The notes: a model not told the origin generated them from the sequence alone. Counted from the stretch's first letter, positions 35,111 to 44,033 are shown. The stretch is DNA of 64,000 nucleotides from Phocaeicola dorei (GCF_013009555.1 NZ_CP046176.1:3193501-3257500), one strand, 5' to 3'. Program-made: numbers and translations.

Positions 35111-36652
35111 TTATTTTCTTCGATAACTTTGCCTACTTCTCATTGCCACCGATACAGCAGTTTTCATACATCTGCGTCGATAGGCTTCTTCTTCCTCATC
35201 AGGTCTTTGGCCATCCCAAGGCAGGTCGGAGGTAGAGCCTCCACTCCCGGAAGATACAGGTATAGGTTGCCCTCTGATAAGTGCATCGGCAACAGCAAAA
35301 ATCAGATTACGAACGGATGGTATAGCCAACTGTTCAAGCAGTGTCTTCAACTCTAATTCCAAATTTTTGTTTATGTCAGAAAGGAATTTGTTCTCTCGTT
35401 TCAACTGATAAAGTTCTCCATAATCTGCCAGCACATTACGCTGGGCAGCTTCGACCTGCCGTACCGCATCATTTCTATACAGAGATTCTATCTTGTGAAC
35501 AATTTCGGTAAATTGTTTGGCGATATGCTGGTTCTGACGCTCAACCCATTTGTCCGTACCGAACAAGGGTACTTTCTCGGTAATTTGAGGTGGTGTGAAA
35601 TCAACCTTGTGATTGCGGAACGGCTGGACAACCGAACGGGCTTTTGTCGCATCTGCGGTCAGCCGTTCCAGTTCCTGCTCCTTTGCGTGAAGCTTGTCGG
35701 CCTTGTCTTCAAGTTTGGTTTGATACTCGGCAATGAGTTTCTGTATATCCGCTTTCTGCGCTTCATATCTGTCGAGTGTAATCCTGCCGGAAGCCAGTTC
35801 CTTTTCCGTCTCTTCAAGTTGCATCCTATAACTGAAAATCTTTGATTCCAGATGCCTCATCATGGATTGAAGCCCCTTGACGGCTTTCTCAGCTTGTCTG
35901 GCGTCCTTGGTCAGTTTGCGAATGTAATCGCGTTTGTGCAGATGCTGCACGTTACGCCCGTCAATGCTGTCACCTCGTTCGAGTCCGTATTTGCTGCCGA
36001 CATCTTCATATAGGGAAGTGTGCATTTCTTTCAATACCCTACCGTATTCATAACGGTCTTTCCCGAACTTTGCCGACCACATCACACACTCCCGTCCGCT
36101 TTTGGGACGGACACCTACCGGAACAATCAAGGCATGAATATGCGGACTGCTCTCGTCAAGGTGTACTTGAAACCCTACAATGTTTTCCTGTCCATATCTG
36201 TTAGCGCACCAGTCATAGACATCTTTCGCCCAATTCTCAATTTCCTCGCAACGGTGCAGATGGCTGTTGTCCGACCCTTTATTCAGATTGACGGACTGGT
36301 TCCCGAAAGCCATTTCAAGCGTCCGGTCATGGTTCCCTCCGAAGACAAACTTAGCGCAACAGTTCGGCTGGATTTTGCTGCCCGACTTGAACGGCTTCCA
36401 GTTTAACTCGTTCAACCGTTCCTGCAAACGGACTCCAAGCGATTTCTCTTGATAGCCTAACGGATGAACTTTTCCATCGGGCCCAATCTCGAAATTCAGT
36501 TTCATCCGGGTCTTATCATAGTGATTGGTCGGATTCTGATTTTTCCTGTCAATCTTTTCATCGTTCCAACGTCTTTCATTCTCATTGGCTTCTGCCGTGC
36601 CGAATGACTTTCCGGCTTCGACATGCATAGCCTGTTTAATATCTGTATTCAT
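35111..36652 (-). CDS. MobV-family relaxase
   Basis: 513 residues. The metal-binding motif HLDESSPHIH (H164, D166, E167, H171, H173) is the MobV/Pre signature. After about residue 240 there is a long charged coiled coil (AEKAVKGLQSMMRHLESKIF and onward to about 330), then a proline- and glycine-rich end. The relaxase would nick oriT and pilot the strand to a helper conjugation machine. A candidate oriT is 98 bp upstream of the start. The gene ends convergently with the methyltransferase operon. Confidence 0.92.
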   Translation of the reverse strand: MNTDIKQAMHVEAGKSFGTAEANENERRWNDEKIDRKNQNPTNHYDKTRMKLNFEIGPDGKVHPLGYQEKSLGVRLQERLNELNWKPFKSGSKIQPNCCAKFVFGGNHDRTLEMAFGNQSVNLNKGSDNSHLHRCEEIENWAKDVYDWCANRYGQENIVGFQVHLDESSPHIHALIVPVGVRPKSGRECVMWSAKFGKDRYEYGRVLKEMHTSLYEDVGSKYGLERGDSIDGRNVQHLHKRDYIRKLTKDARQAEKAVKGLQSMMRHLESKIFSYRMQLEETEKELASGRITLDRYEAQKADIQKLIAEYQTKLEDKADKLHAKEQELERLTADATKARSVVQPFRNHKVDFTPPQITEKVPLFGTDKWVERQNQHIAKQFTEIVHKIESLYRNDAVRQVEAAQRNVLADYGELYQLKRENKFLSDINKNLELELKTLLEQLAIPSVRNLIFAVADALIRGQPIPVSSGSGGSTSDLPWDGQRPDEEEEAYRRRCMKTAVSVAMRSRQSYRRK

Positions 36653-36749
36653 AATAGGGTATTCTTTTGATAAATGATTAATGTTTGAGCTTGCTCGTTT
36701 TTAATCGGATTCTGCCGGATGCCGGAGAGACTTTATTGCTGTCAGGCAA

Positions 36750-36775
36750 AAAGTCCTTATTGTGTTATGGACTTT
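36750..36775. other. Candidate oriT
   Basis: Inverted repeat AAAGTCC ... GGACTTT around TTATTGTGTTAT. The loop matches the MobV nic consensus TAGTGTG/TTA known from pMV158 at nine of ten positions, and the arm-loop layout is alike. The predicted nick is between 36764 and 36765. It lies upstream of the relaxase gene, but the consensus reads on the strand opposite to that gene. Confidence 0.65.
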
Positions 36776-36786
36776 CTTACAAACTC

Positions 36787-36803
36787 CCGAAGCAAGACTT
36801 CGG
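36787..36803 (-). terminator. Short hairpin after the Toprim gene
   Basis: CCGAAG and CTTCGG with a 5-nt loop, 1 bp from the stop of the Toprim gene. Confidence 0.4.
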
Positions 36804-36804
36804 A

Positions 36805-37854
36805 TTACTCCACCAATGCCAGATCCAACTCGTCGATGAGTAGCTGCAATGCGGGATTGCGTTGTATCATCTTCGCGAGAATCATCTGTGGCGTATCCTC
36901 CATCAGCAGGAAGTCGGCGATGTCCAGTCCCCGACTACGCTGTTCATCGATCGCCATCTTTTCCAGCAGGTCGGAACAGGTGGCAGATTTACAAATGGAT
37001 TGCAGCATCTGAACTTTACGTCGCCATTCATCCGTCGCCCTAAGGTCAGGAAAGAGAACCACCTCACGCCCTTGCAGTACCTGTATGGCCTCGCTATTGA
37101 AACTGCCGTGCATCCCTCCGGTGGCGAGCCATACCAAATCGGGAATGAACAGTGCTGCAACCAGTGCCGTCTTCTCGCTTTCTACAATGCCGACTGTTCT
37201 TGTCGAGGATGAAGCGTCAGCCAGCAGATGCTCACCGAACAGGCATTGCTTCATGTGGAAATCCTGCATCTTTCTCACCGAATGTACCCAGCTGACCTGA
37301 TTGAAAGGTTCCTTGATACGGTGCCCGGTTGTTGCATCATAGCCCATAATCTTGGCAGCCCGAACATTTCCGTTCCGGTCTATCTGCCAGAATACGGTCG
37401 CACCGTTCCACATCCTGGAAGTACCGACCTTGTAGATGTTGAACAGCCGATCCGTTTTCTCTTTGCCTGCCACGGTGGTAAGGTATTGATATAATGGGTT
37501 GATGTCAAACCTCTGCATGGACTGCATCACCCAATCAGAGGGAAGAAAAGAAATCTGTGGCTGCGGCTTAGGCAATGGCTTTACTGTCGGTTTTACAACC
37601 ATTGATATGCCTTTGCCATACTCGTCTTTCCCGGTCAAAGTTTCCTTGACAATAGGATTATCATTAAAATACTCCTTGGGTGAATAGTGGTAGCCGCAAC
37701 TGTTGATGTGGTCGCACTTGCCCACATTGTCAGGAAACGAAACCTGTCCTTCCTCGTCAATGTATCGGGTAAAACAGGCTTTCCTGCCGCATTCGGGACA
37801 GACGGTCTTGCTGCCCGGTCTGTATTTCTGGAGATGGAATCTGTATTCACTCAT
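36805..37854 (-). CDS. Toprim/zinc-finger primase-like mobilization protein (DUF6371-like)
   Basis: 349 residues. An N-terminal zinc site (VCPECGRKACF: C19, C22, C27; GKCDHINSCGYHY further on) is followed by a Toprim-like segment (TVGIVESEKTALVAALF, then WLATGGMHGS, about residues 220-250) and FPDLRATDEWRRK. This is the layout of primase-type proteins in Bacteroides mobilizable elements. It would help start replication of the transferred strand. It lies between the DUF3987 protein and the relaxase. Confidence 0.8.
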   Translation of the reverse strand: MSEYRFHLQKYRPGSKTVCPECGRKACFTRYIDEEGQVSFPDNVGKCDHINSCGYHYSPKEYFNDNPIVKETLTGKDEYGKGISMVVKPTVKPLPKPQPQISFLPSDWVMQSMQRFDINPLYQYLTTVAGKEKTDRLFNIYKVGTSRMWNGATVFWQIDRNGNVRAAKIMGYDATTGHRIKEPFNQVSWVHSVRKMQDFHMKQCLFGEHLLADASSSTRTVGIVESEKTALVAALFIPDLVWLATGGMHGSFNSEAIQVLQGREVVLFPDLRATDEWRRKVQMLQSICKSATCSDLLEKMAIDEQRSRGLDIADFLLMEDTPQMILAKMIQRNPALQLLIDELDLALVE

Positions 37855-37887
37855 AGCTCTGTCTTTTTGATTCCTGCAAACCGAAAG

Positions 37888-38000
37888 GTCATTTGCAGTC
37901 TGCAGTCCTTGCAGTTTTGCAGGAAATTCCCGTTTTCAATGCCCCGAAACTGCAAGACTGAAAAAACTGCAAGCTGCAACAGGAAGTATTTCTTTGCAGT
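37888..38000. repeat. Cluster of TGCAGT/ACTGCA repeats between two replication genes
   Basis: TTGCAG- or CTGCAG-type hexamers occur repeatedly in about 110 bp, in both orientations, including an 11-bp inverted pair CTTGCAGTTTT (37908-37918) and AAAACTGCAAG (37963-37973). It lies between the DUF3987 and Toprim genes. It may be an iteron-like origin or a leader structure. Confidence 0.5.
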
Positions 38001-38010
38001 CTTTGGTTGA

Positions 38011-39399
38011 TTATTCATATTCGTGTGTGGAAGACTTGCCGGATTCATACATGACTTTCTCGTAATGCCCGGCCTTTGCTTTCCGCAGAAGCCGGCTGTG
38101 GCATAATTCCTTGAGATAGTTCATCACCGTGCGCTCACTGACACCCTGCTGCTCCTTGCCTATGGCAATGGCTGTCTTAGTATCGAATGTGTCAGGCAAC
38201 ATCGACAGCAGTACCTTCGGCGGGTCTTCACAGGTGTCGTTCGCCACGAAAGAGCGGATGCGGACATATGAATTCTCGAAATAGTCATTCAGGCGTATGG
38301 CGGCTTTCACCGATACCATATCCACAAATTGCAGGTGGCTCTCGCCGGACGCGTGCCGCAGCACCTGCATGAGCAGAGCCAGCCGTGCCACATGAGCCGG
38401 ATGTTTCATCTCACGGCTGTCCACCTCGGCATCGTCCTCTATTTTATTGATGCGTTCCACCTTACTGTTCCACCATGAAAAGAAGTATTCCTTGGCCTCC
38501 CTGTCCATAGACAGCACGTGGGGTATTCTCTCTTCCGCTTCGGTGTCATAGTCCAAGGCAAGCACTTTGTCCAGTATATTCTCCCAGCGTGTAGCAGTTG
38601 CAGACATCTTCTCCCCGTCATCGTCCCGGTTTACCCATTCTGACATTCGGGACGATTTGGGCAATACGAACAGGATGCGGTCAAGCAGTCCGTTTTCCTC
38701 GAACCCTTTCCTGAGAAGTTCATGCACACGCTTGGTCTGTGTACCCCCAATGATGTTGATACACGGATGTTCTATATGAACAGGAATAGTATTACTTACC
38801 CTTGTCACGTCCAAAGCCCCGCCACTCCATGCGGTAAGCAGCTGTTCTATGAGCTGCCCGTTTGTGTAGCGGTTGGCAGAATTGAACATGCCCATTATCT
38901 CATCCACCAAGATGACCACGCTTCGGGGATTGTTATTGTGTGTCAGCAAGAGCGATTCGGGAGTGAAGTCGGAGATGATGGTACGTTTCAGAACAGGCTT
39001 CCTTCCGTTTTCTCCTGCCGCTTTCCATGCTTCCATCTCTGCTTCATACGCCTTGAACAAGGCATAGTCATGCTTTCGGATAGGGCGGTATGCCGCCTCC
39101 AGCGGTGGTGTCTTGCCCAGTCCGGGTCTGCCTACCAGGATGACATACAATGCACCGTTACTCTGCCAGTCGCCTTTTATGCGGATGCGGTATGTGCCGC
39201 CCAAAGCCGCAGACACAGCCGACAGCATTGATGTTGCGATGAACTCAATCTTGTAGTTCTCGTATTTGGCCATGTCAAGTATGATTGACTGCACGCTCTG
39301 GGGAAACACATCCAGGGGGAATCCCGTATCTTCGGTATGCTCCGCTTCCATGCGTATCCGGTTGCACAGTTCAAGCCGGGTGTTCCTGATGTCAGCCAT
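38011..39399 (-). CDS. DUF3987 helicase/primase-type ATPase
   Basis: 462 residues. Walker A is GRPGLGKT (G90-T97), Walker B lies in SVVILVDEIMGMF, and a further conserved segment is CINIIGGTQTKRVHELL. The N-terminal part (PLDVFPQSVQSIILDMAKYE) is the usual DUF3987 opening. The C-terminal 80 residues read like a winged helix (GVSERTVMNYLKELCHSRLL). The family is linked to replication of mobile elements. It overlaps the preceding HTH gene by 8 bp. Confidence 0.88.
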   Translation of the reverse strand: MADIRNTRLELCNRIRMEAEHTEDTGFPLDVFPQSVQSIILDMAKYENYKIEFIATSMLSAVSAALGGTYRIRIKGDWQSNGALYVILVGRPGLGKTPPLEAAYRPIRKHDYALFKAYEAEMEAWKAAGENGRKPVLKRTIISDFTPESLLLTHNNNPRSVVILVDEIMGMFNSANRYTNGQLIEQLLTAWSGGALDVTRVSNTIPVHIEHPCINIIGGTQTKRVHELLRKGFEENGLLDRILFVLPKSSRMSEWVNRDDDGEKMSATATRWENILDKVLALDYDTEAEERIPHVLSMDREAKEYFFSWWNSKVERINKIEDDAEVDSREMKHPAHVARLALLMQVLRHASGESHLQFVDMVSVKAAIRLNDYFENSYVRIRSFVANDTCEDPPKVLLSMLPDTFDTKTAIAIGKEQQGVSERTVMNYLKELCHSRLLRKAKAGHYEKVMYESGKSSTHEYE

Positions 39400-39745
39400 T
39401 TCTCTTCTTGTAATAGGATGTCACACTATCAGACTTGCCTCCCGTCTGCACACGGCGCACATCGGACTTGGCATACATGTTCTTGTTGCCGACCTTGACG
39501 GGGACAAGATAACCGCGCTTCGCCCACAGGTTGAGCGTACCCTCGCATACGTTCAACAGTCCACGGACTTGTTTCGTATTCAGCCAGCCTTCTTCCGCTT
39601 CACGCTGCATGGCTGCTTTCCGCTCTTCCTGTTGCGCCATGATGGTGCGCTGCACGATGGACTCCGCAAACATTTTAAGGTCCGCGGGAGTGACTTCCAG
39701 TTTCACGTTCGCACCCTGTTCGACCAGACTTTCAATCGTAATCAT
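39392..39745 (-). CDS. Helix-turn-helix protein, excisionase/DUF3853-like
   Basis: 117 residues from ATG 39745 (MITIESLVEQGANVKLEV). A longer frame reaches 39928, but a promoter box at 39861-39868 would fall inside it. The C-terminal half has a MerR/excisionase-like helix-turn-helix: WLNTKQVRGLLNVCEGTLNL, then WAKRGYLVPVKVGNKNMYAK. Such proteins steer excision or regulate mobilization in Bacteroides elements. The end overlaps the DUF3987 start by 8 bp. Confidence 0.8.
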   Translation of the reverse strand: MITIESLVEQGANVKLEVTPADLKMFAESIVQRTIMAQQEERKAAMQREAEEGWLNTKQVRGLLNVCEGTLNLWAKRGYLVPVKVGNKNMYAKSDVRRVQTGGKSDSVTSYYKKRNG

Positions 39746-39860
39746 AAATATCAGCTTTTGAAGTTTTTGACGGCCATCTTCAAAAGTTCCCTGATGCTCC
39801 GCTTCCGATGGCTTATAAAAGAGAAGCACCGCCAAATCCTCGGGAAAAGGATTGACGGTG

Positions 39861-39868
39861 CAAAAGTA
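39861..39868 (-). promoter_or_regulatory. -7 element TACTTTTG
   Basis: A TAnnTTTG match on the minus strand, 116 bp before the HTH gene start, leaving a long leader. Confidence 0.5.
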
Positions 39869-39909
39869 TATATGAATTAAAACAGATTGATATATAATGG
39901 ATTGTCTTA

Positions 39910-39925
39910 AATTGTCATGACAATT
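39910..39925. promoter_or_regulatory. 16-bp perfect palindrome upstream of the HTH gene
   Basis: AATTGTCATGACAATT is perfectly self-complementary and lies about 42 bp upstream of the -7 box, where a regulator could bind. Confidence 0.5.
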
Positions 39926-39963
39926 CAAATCTGTATGACCATATAAAACGGCTTTATTTTACT

Positions 39964-41100
39964 CTATTCTACCATATCTGTTTCTTTATCCGTGCCGATA
40001 ATATTTCTGATTGACCCCACTAATGTCTGGAACAACTCCCGGTTCTCGTCACTTTCGATAAGCAGCGCCGACTGGTCTTTGCCGTCCTTGATGACGTGCC
40101 TTGTCGTTTTCAGAGACCCGACCGCCTGCCGTATGGCACTCTCGCTTTTCAGCGTCAGCAAGTCCGGGAATTGCAAGGCCAGTCCTGTGCTGTATTCCTT
40201 GGCCGTATGCATACCGGCAACCAGGCGCAACTCCTTCAATACATAGAACGGCAGTGCCTGATGGACGGCATTTGTATTGACAGTGACAAAATTGCGGATG
40301 CATTGTATTACAGCCTCCTTGTTCTCGCAATCAAGATATTCTGCAAGTGGTCGCTCCTGTATCTTTTTCTTTCCGGCTGTACGTTGTGCTGTTGTTGTAT
40401 CAATATTGGTTTCCTCTAAATTTGTTGTACAGGCGTTATTGTCATTGCCAGCCTTCATTTCATCTGTGACGGACTGTAACGCCCATTCACCGATATTGCC
40501 TTTCCTAATGGCATCGTTCATGGAAAAATATCTGTCCCAGTCAGCTTTGGTGCGGAAACCGTTTTTAATGGATACATCTATAATCTGTTTGGCAACAAAA
40601 GAGCAACTTTGCCTGTCGGCATTATCCACTTTCGGGTGCTTCATCTGCTTGTCTATCATGCTGACCATCGCCTCGAAACTCTTGCCGTAATACAGCCAAC
40701 TCAGTACAAGCGGTGCCGAAAGGGTAATATGTCGGTATTTGCCGCTAAAAAAGGATTTTACCCTGCCCCATAATGAAACCAGTACCGAATCGTTTGAATT
40801 ATTGTTTTCCCTTTGCTTCTGAAACGTCTCCACAATCTGTTTTGGCACAGATTCCTCCTTGAACAGCAGGTCTATATCGTTGAAATCATCCTTACTGTCA
40901 TCGTTCCAGCATAACTCCCATTCCGTTTTGATTTTAGGCAGTTGCTTGAATATGCTCCGGCAGATGGCCAGGTACTGCCTTTCGTCACCGTTTGTCATCA
41001 GGCGTGCGAAACGGCAATATTCCTCCCTGTGAGTGTTTTTCCATTGGAGAATATCTGCCTTAAACTGTTCGTATGTCAGTTTATGCTCGTCCATATTCAT
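39964..41100 (-). CDS. Unknown protein of Bacteroides mobilizable elements
   Basis: 378 residues, without a family I can name. The protein is charged and helical, with SLWGRVKSFFSGKYRHITLS near the middle, a low-complexity linker (NACTTNLEETNIDTTTAQRT, then KKKIQERP) at about 225-250, and a C-terminal half (IQCIRNFVTVNTNAVHQALP). It lies 51 bp after the second recombinase gene and 35 bp before the palindrome of the HTH operon. Its fixed place between integrases and the mobilization genes suggests a role in integration control. Confidence 0.75.
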   Translation of the reverse strand: MNMDEHKLTYEQFKADILQWKNTHREEYCRFARLMTNGDERQYLAICRSIFKQLPKIKTEWELCWNDDSKDDFNDIDLLFKEESVPKQIVETFQKQRENNNSNDSVLVSLWGRVKSFFSGKYRHITLSAPLVLSWLYYGKSFEAMVSMIDKQMKHPKVDNADRQSCSFVAKQIIDVSIKNGFRTKADWDRYFSMNDAIRKGNIGEWALQSVTDEMKAGNDNNACTTNLEETNIDTTTAQRTAGKKKIQERPLAEYLDCENKEAVIQCIRNFVTVNTNAVHQALPFYVLKELRLVAGMHTAKEYSTGLALQFPDLLTLKSESAIRQAVGSLKTTRHVIKDGKDQSALLIESDENRELFQTLVGSIRNIIGTDKETDMVE

Positions 41101-41151
41101 GCTGCTTTATCGGGTTGAATATAAATAGGGTATAAGAAATGAGGGAAACGG

Positions 41152-42483
41152 TCAATCCAACAGGTTTACCAGCTCCTTCTTCATCTCGTCATCAATCTTG
41201 CGGTATCTGGCGAAAGCCCGGCTTCCTTCCGAATGCCCCGACATGGAGGCAATCAGGTTCGGGTCCTTGACCTGCTTGTAAAGGTTGCCTATAAAGGTTT
41301 TCCGTGCCGTGTGGGTGGTCGCCACCTCATATAAAGGCTTTGCCACATCCTTGCGTGTCTTCGGGTCAAGCACCCTGACCATACGGTCGATGCCCACATA
41401 CTTGAGGATTTCCTTTATCTTCCTGTTGTAGCCGAAGTGCGAGAACCGGGGAAGCAGCGCGTCTTCCAGATCCTTGTACCGTTCCAGTATATCCAGTGCC
41501 TTTTGATTCAAAGGAACTCGTACCGTGTTGGCGTGTTCCAGTTTGGTCTTTTGCGGGATATACTCCACACAGCCGTCAACGATGTTCGCCTTGGTCAGCC
41601 TGTTCAGGTCGCTGACACGGCAGCCGATAAGGCACTGGAACATGAATATGTCACGGTAGACCGGATAGGTTGCACCCAATCCGCTCAAATCGGCATAGTA
41701 CACTTTGTCCCGCTCTTCAAGAGTAAGATAGAACGGGTCACCATACATGGGCTGGGTAATCTGGTACTGGTCAAACGGATTGTTTCTTGTCAGTCCGCGC
41801 TTGATGCACCACTTGATGACGGTACGGATGCGGTAGAGACTGCCCGACATGCTGTTTTCGGAACGCTTCTGCTCGACATTGCGGCGCAGTTCGTTCTGAT
41901 AGAATGCCGGGTACATATCCACATACCTGTATTCTTCCTGTATCCAGAACTTGAAGTCCCTTATGTCATCTGCCGTGATGGAGTCGATGCAGAGGTGGAA
42001 TCCGCGCTGGTGCATGACCTCGTGCTGGAAACGCTCGTAGCGCAGCACCTTGTTGAGATTGTCCAGATGGTGCTTCATGCTGTCGTGCGCAAGCGGAGTC
42101 TCGTCGATATATTTTTGTATCTGATATGACAGCAGGTATTCTTCTGCCTTGTTTCCGCCCCTTGCGTTGATGTTGGGATGGTGGTATTCCTCTATCAGCC
42201 CTTTCAGCCAGTTGCCGTCCACGCCACGGTGGTATTCCTTGGTGATAAGGTGGGTTATCTGCTGGATGTCCCTGTCGAAGTTCATCCGCTTCTCTTCCGA
42301 TACCAGGGCCACACGGGGCTTGTACCCCTGCTTCTCCGCGCTCCAGTGGTTGGGATTGATGGACAGTTCGCTTGCAGCCTTGATGTCCACTCCGCCAACA
42401 TCCCGGACACGGAAATAGACACGTGCCAGATCCGTCACGTTGTTCTTGGCCGATGTCTTTCTGATGAATGCCGTCACTTTCAT
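41152..42483 (-). CDS. Tyrosine recombinase (integrase), second of a tandem pair
   Basis: 443 residues with the SAM-like arm-binding domain in the N-terminal half (VRDVGGVDIKAASELSINPN) and a full catalytic domain: R in LIGCRVSDLNRL, HTARKTFIGNLYKQ (H and R), SGHSEGSRA (H) and the nucleophile Y in FARYRKIDDEM. It lies 22 bp after the first recombinase gene in one operon. It shares long identical stretches with its neighbour, so the two arose by duplication. Both are probably needed for insertion, as in other paired systems. Confidence 0.9.
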   Translation of the reverse strand: MKVTAFIRKTSAKNNVTDLARVYFRVRDVGGVDIKAASELSINPNHWSAEKQGYKPRVALVSEEKRMNFDRDIQQITHLITKEYHRGVDGNWLKGLIEEYHHPNINARGGNKAEEYLLSYQIQKYIDETPLAHDSMKHHLDNLNKVLRYERFQHEVMHQRGFHLCIDSITADDIRDFKFWIQEEYRYVDMYPAFYQNELRRNVEQKRSENSMSGSLYRIRTVIKWCIKRGLTRNNPFDQYQITQPMYGDPFYLTLEERDKVYYADLSGLGATYPVYRDIFMFQCLIGCRVSDLNRLTKANIVDGCVEYIPQKTKLEHANTVRVPLNQKALDILERYKDLEDALLPRFSHFGYNRKIKEILKYVGIDRMVRVLDPKTRKDVAKPLYEVATTHTARKTFIGNLYKQVKDPNLIASMSGHSEGSRAFARYRKIDDEMKKELVNLLD

Positions 42484-42505
42484 ATATGTATCCTTTTTAA
42501 GTTTC

Positions 42506-43810
42506 CTAATTTATCATTTCAACCAGCTTGCGCTTCATGTCGTCGTCAATGGTGCGGTAACGTCTGAACGCCTTGCTTCCCTCCACGTGTCCCGACATGG
42601 AGGCTATCAGGTTCGGGTCGGGTACCTGCTTGTACAGGTTGCCTACAAAGGTCTTCCGTGCCGTATGGCTGCTAGCCACCTCGTACAAGGGTCTTTGCAC
42701 GGTATTGTAGCCGTGCGTGTCAAGGATGGTGACCATACGGTCTATACCGCAATGCTTCAGCAGCTCCCTTATGCCGAGGTTATAGATGTGTATAGACTTG
42801 AATGGAAGTAATTTATCCGCATTTGCATCATAGCGTTCCAGTATCTTCAATGCCTTTTCATGTAATGGTACTCTGACGGTCTTTGCCTGACCCTTCTTTG
42901 TCTTCTGCGGCATGTATTCTACAAAGCCGTCTCTGATATTCTCCCTTGTCAGCCTGTAAAGGTCACTGACACGGCAGCCGATATAGCAGTGAAACACGAA
43001 AATGTCCCGGATGACCGCCAGTTTGGGGTTGTCACCTAGATCCGCATCGTACAGGATATTCCTTTCCTCTGACGTAAGAAAGAACGGATCGCCGTATGTC
43101 GGTTCCTTGCAGCCATAGAGGGCATAGACCTCGTTGTCGGAATACTTCATTTTCTTGCACCAGTGCAGGAACGTACAGAAGAGGTTCATGATGTTGATGA
43201 CGGTCGTGTTGGACAGCGGCTTGGGCTTATGGTTGATGAGCATACGAGTGGCATAAAATTCGGGATGTTCCTGACGCAGCAGGTATTCATCTGCGACATA
43301 ATCCCGGAAATCGTTCATCTGTTCCAGTGTGACGGTTTCCACAAAGAGGGTGAAATCTGTGTTGCCCAGTATCTCCCGTTGGTAGTCGTGGTAACGTGAC
43401 ATCTTGCGCTCGAAGCGTATGATGTGCTCCTTGGTTCTCTCCGCACCGTCAAACTTCTCCAAATATTCATGAATACGGCAGAGCAGGTTCGGATGGTTGC
43501 GCTCGAAGGCGCGGACAGGGTACAGCACGTCCTCTATGGCCTGCTTCAGCCACTTGCTGTTCGCCTTATCCGAAAAGGTCTTTTCTACCCTCTCGATGAT
43601 GGCGGCTATCTGTTCGGGTAAGCGTTTCTGTTCGGTGGCAGGTACTGCCGTCGTGCGTCTATAACTGAGCGTGTCCGCATCCCAATACTTGTCATATACG
43701 GCAAGGGGAGAAACGACCTTTATGTCCACGTTCTTCTCCCTGACCCGGAAGCAGATGTTCGAGGTCTGGGAATCGCTCTTTTTCAGATATACGGAAACTT
43801 TCATCGGCAA
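42506..43810 (-). CDS. Tyrosine recombinase (integrase), first of a tandem pair
   Basis: 434 residues. The catalytic set is present: R in YIGCRVSDLYRL, SHTARKTFVGNLYKQ (H, R), MSGHVEGSKA (H) and Y in FRRYRTIDDDMKR. The N-terminal part (KVSVYLKKSDSQTSNICFRV) is the phage-integrase arm domain. It starts 210 bp from the right att core and reads away from it, the normal layout for an element-encoded integrase. A promoter box lies at 43831-43838. Confidence 0.92.
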   Translation of the reverse strand: MPMKVSVYLKKSDSQTSNICFRVREKNVDIKVVSPLAVYDKYWDADTLSYRRTTAVPATEQKRLPEQIAAIIERVEKTFSDKANSKWLKQAIEDVLYPVRAFERNHPNLLCRIHEYLEKFDGAERTKEHIIRFERKMSRYHDYQREILGNTDFTLFVETVTLEQMNDFRDYVADEYLLRQEHPEFYATRMLINHKPKPLSNTTVINIMNLFCTFLHWCKKMKYSDNEVYALYGCKEPTYGDPFFLTSEERNILYDADLGDNPKLAVIRDIFVFHCYIGCRVSDLYRLTRENIRDGFVEYMPQKTKKGQAKTVRVPLHEKALKILERYDANADKLLPFKSIHIYNLGIRELLKHCGIDRMVTILDTHGYNTVQRPLYEVASSHTARKTFVGNLYKQVPDPNLIASMSGHVEGSKAFRRYRTIDDDMKRKLVEMIN

Positions 43811-43830
43811 TGCGTTTTTGATTCACGATG

Positions 43831-43838
43831 CAAAGGTA
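43831..43838 (-). promoter_or_regulatory. -7 element TACCTTTG of the integrase operon
   Basis: A TAnnTTTG match on the minus strand, 21 bp before the start of the first recombinase gene. Confidence 0.65.
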
Positions 43839-44020
43839 CAATAATTCCCATACATGTTCCCATATATCCCGAAGAAACTTGAAACGGATTAAAACAAATT
43901 AAGATGTCTGTCCCGAATCCGATACCACATAAAACGCTGTATATTAACGATTATATTTGCAATTGTTATGCTTTTGTTTTCATTTTCGAGTTTTCAGAAT
44001 ATATATCAAAACATATATTG

Positions 44021-44033
44021 CAGTTCCACGCTT
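44021..44033. repeat. attR core, 13-bp direct repeat
   Basis: CAGTTCCACGCTT, identical to 20648-20660. Right of it is the 5' part of the IS66 transposase gene. Confidence 0.8.

Larger units (their letters stand above)
20648..44033. mobile_element. Integrative mobilizable element of about 23.4 kb inserted in an IS66 transposase gene
   Basis: Boundaries come from a 13-bp direct repeat CAGTTCCACGCTT at 20648-20660 and 44021-44033, which lies at both breakpoints of one IS66 transposase gene. Inside the right end are two tyrosine recombinases reading away from attR, then an HTH protein, a DUF3987 protein, a Toprim protein, an oriT candidate and a MobV relaxase. No conjugation (tra) genes are present, so transfer must rely on a helper element. 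The remaining 14 kb is cargo, mainly defence genes and one redox/radical-SAM operon. Confidence 0.85.
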
